In this document: piece by piece, positions 62,837 to 64,000 of the stretch
Numbering within the stretch: the stretch's first letter is position 1
Layout of the letters: every line of letters starts with the position of its first letter
Notes under the pieces: model-generated
The model's input: only the letters and a program-made list of their open reading frames with translations
The model's database searches: none
What the model was told of the DNA's origin: nothing
Assembly: GCA_943787375.1 (NCBI GenBank)
Contig: CALSME010000002.1
Coordinates: 248,001-312,000, forward strand
Source: an uncultured Polaribacter sp.
Lineage (GTDB): Bacteria; Bacteroidota; Bacteroidia; Flavobacteriales; Flavobacteriaceae
DNA: 64,000 nucleotides
Reading direction: 5' to 3'
Made by a program: the position numbers and the translations under genes

Positions 62837-64000
62837 TTAAGAAAGCATCATCACAGCTCTTTTCAACCCAGTAACAAATACATCAATCTCTTCCTTGGTG
62901 TTGTAAAAAGAAAAGGAAGCTCGAATGGTACCTGGTATTTTATAGAAATCCATAATTGGTTGTGCGCAGTGGTGGCCTGTTCTCACTGCAATGCCCAGTT
63001 TATCTAAAATAACGCCAATATCATAGGGGTGAATTTCACCGACATTGAAAGAAATCACTGCTGTTTTTTCTGCAGTGGTTCCATATATTTTTACGCCTTC
63101 AATTTTTAATAATTCTGCTGTTCCGTAGGCTAAAAGTGCTGCTTCATAGCTAGCAATATTGTCAAAACCAACCGCATTCATATAATCCAATCCTGCACCA
63201 AAAGCGATGCCTCCACAAATATTGGGGGTTCCTGCCTCAAACTTATGCGGCAATCCAGCATAGGTGGTTTTTTCGAAAGTAACCACATCAATCATTTCTC
63301 CACCTCCTTGGTAGGGCGGTAGTTTTTCTAACCATTCTTTTTTTCCGTACAATAATCCCACTCCTGTAGGACCACATAATTTATGGGCCGATGCTACATA
63401 GAAATCAACATCTAAAGCTTGTACATCTGGTTTTATGTGTGGGGTTGCTTGTGCACCATCGATTAAAACAGCAGCACCGAACAGATGTGCTTTTTTAATA
63501 ATATCTTCAATTGGGTTTACAACGCCCAAAGCATTTGAAACATGGTTACAGAAAACCACTTTTGTTCTTTCGTTTACTAAAGTATGGTACACATCCATTT
63601 GCAAAGAACCGTCCAGGTTCATGGGAATGACCTTTAAAAGGGCCCCTGTTTTTTCACAAAGCATTTGCCAAGGAACAATGTTTGAATGGTGTTCTAAGGC
63701 AGAAACAATAATTTCATCTCCTTTTTGTAAAAGGCTTGCAAAACCCGAGGCAACCATATTGATGCTGTGCGTGGTGCCTGCTGTTAAAATAACTTCATAA
63801 GCATGTTTTGCATTAAAGTGCTGTTGTACCTTTATACGCGCTTCCTCATACTTATCGGTTGCTTCTTGACTTAACGTGTGCACACCTCTGTGAATGTTTG
63901 CATTGTAGTTGCTGTAATAATCTACAATTGCATCGATCACCACTTGTGGAGTCTGTGAGGTGGCAGCGTTGTCAAAATACACCAAAGGTTTTCCATTTAC
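62837..64000 (-). CDS. sufS: Cysteine desulfurase SufS, 5' end outside window
   Basis: A PLP enzyme that takes sulfur from cysteine for the SUF iron-sulfur assembly. Visible are GKPLVYFDNAATSQTPQVV at the N-terminal side, the PLP lysine in ASAHKLCGPTGVGLLYG and the active cysteine in VRTGHHCAQPIMDF. The frame is open through the window edge; the codons before position 63985 encode VNGKPL, so the start codon is beyond 64000. The length visible (388 residues) is almost the full family length. Its suf partners would be outside the window. Confidence 0.93.
   Translation of the reverse strand, partial: VNGKPLVYFDNAATSQTPQVVIDAIVDYYSNYNANIHRGVHTLSQEATDKYEEARIKVQQHFNAKHAYEVILTAGTTHSINMVASGFASLLQKGDEIIVSALEHHSNIVPWQMLCEKTGALLKVIPMNLDGSLQMDVYHTLVNERTKVVFCNHVSNALGVVNPIEDIIKKAHLFGAAVLIDGAQATPHIKPDVQALDVDFYVASAHKLCGPTGVGLLYGKKEWLEKLPPYQGGGEMIDVVTFEKTTYAGLPHKFEAGTPNICGGIAFGAGLDYMNAVGFDNIASYEAALLAYGTAELLKIEGVKIYGTTAEKTAVISFNVGEIHPYDIGVILDKLGIAVRTGHHCAQPIMDFYKIPGTIRASFSFYNTKEEIDVFVTGLKRAVMMLS

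Overview
The window looks like chromosome from a marine-type member of the Flavobacteriaceae (Bacteroidota). The DNA is AT-rich. Promoter -7 elements fit the Bacteroidota form TAnnTTTG, start sites have A-rich leaders rather than strong Shine-Dalgarno sites, and many exported proteins have short signal peptides ending in Q. The gene content is also typical of flavobacteria: DUF4175, DUF4286, a GIN-domain DUF2807 protein, a TonB receptor with a carboxypeptidase-like N-terminus, and single-domain GIY-YIG proteins inside dispersed repeats. I cannot name the genus. Nearly all of the window is intact chromosomal coding sequence; I see no CRISPR array, rRNA or tRNA.

Layout. 1-807: 3' part of an ABC-transporter ATPase. 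815-10088: a long minus-strand operon-like run. Read 5' to 3' it encodes two GNAT acetyltransferases, a D-amino-acid-oxidase-like flavoprotein, a second FAD oxidoreductase, a methyltransferase, a type III polyketide synthase, a FabZ-like dehydratase, a FabF-like ketosynthase, then an acyl carrier protein, a phosphopantetheinyl transferase and a Gre-like protein. This is a self-contained phenolic-lipid-type pathway with its own acyl-chain enzymes. It is interrupted between ketosynthase and carrier protein by two tandem-repeat arrays (about 104-bp units, bounded by 15-bp inverted repeats) that flank a GIY-YIG nuclease gene.

10187-24944: housekeeping genes (dinB, gdhA, pheS, gpsA, dut, recA, a pseudouridine synthase) mixed with transporters. 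It includes a locus where the 3' end of an MFS gene is duplicated on both sides of a beta-barrel gene. 24978-30307: rpiB, a 570-bp AT-rich gap with DnaA-box-like 9-mers (candidate replication origin), a lipid kinase, rnr, a GIN-domain protein and tatA. 30381-36718: SPFH protein, gltX, then an IS1595-type transposase gene followed after 25 bp by a secreted beta-helix protein gene, possibly one mobile unit. 36719-43433: a giant DUF4175 membrane protein, ybeY, mnmG and a methyltransferase; mnmG is flanked by two palindromes resembling the ParB site parS, which fits an origin-proximal position. 43576-64000: small membrane and metabolic genes, panB, a second TatA/B-type gene, mutS, a TrmH-family methyltransferase, an orphan response regulator followed by a possible small structured RNA, mgtE, rsmA, a TPR protein, serS, ribF, a TonB-dependent receptor and the 3' part of sufS.

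The observations most worth following are the repeat/GIY-YIG element splitting the type III PKS operon (its repeat units appear to contain a relic of the nuclease gene's 3' end), the candidate transposon with a beta-helix passenger, the parS-like pair plus DnaA-box cluster, and the candidate small RNA near 52.7 kb. All functional statements come from reading the sequence and family knowledge; no searches were run.
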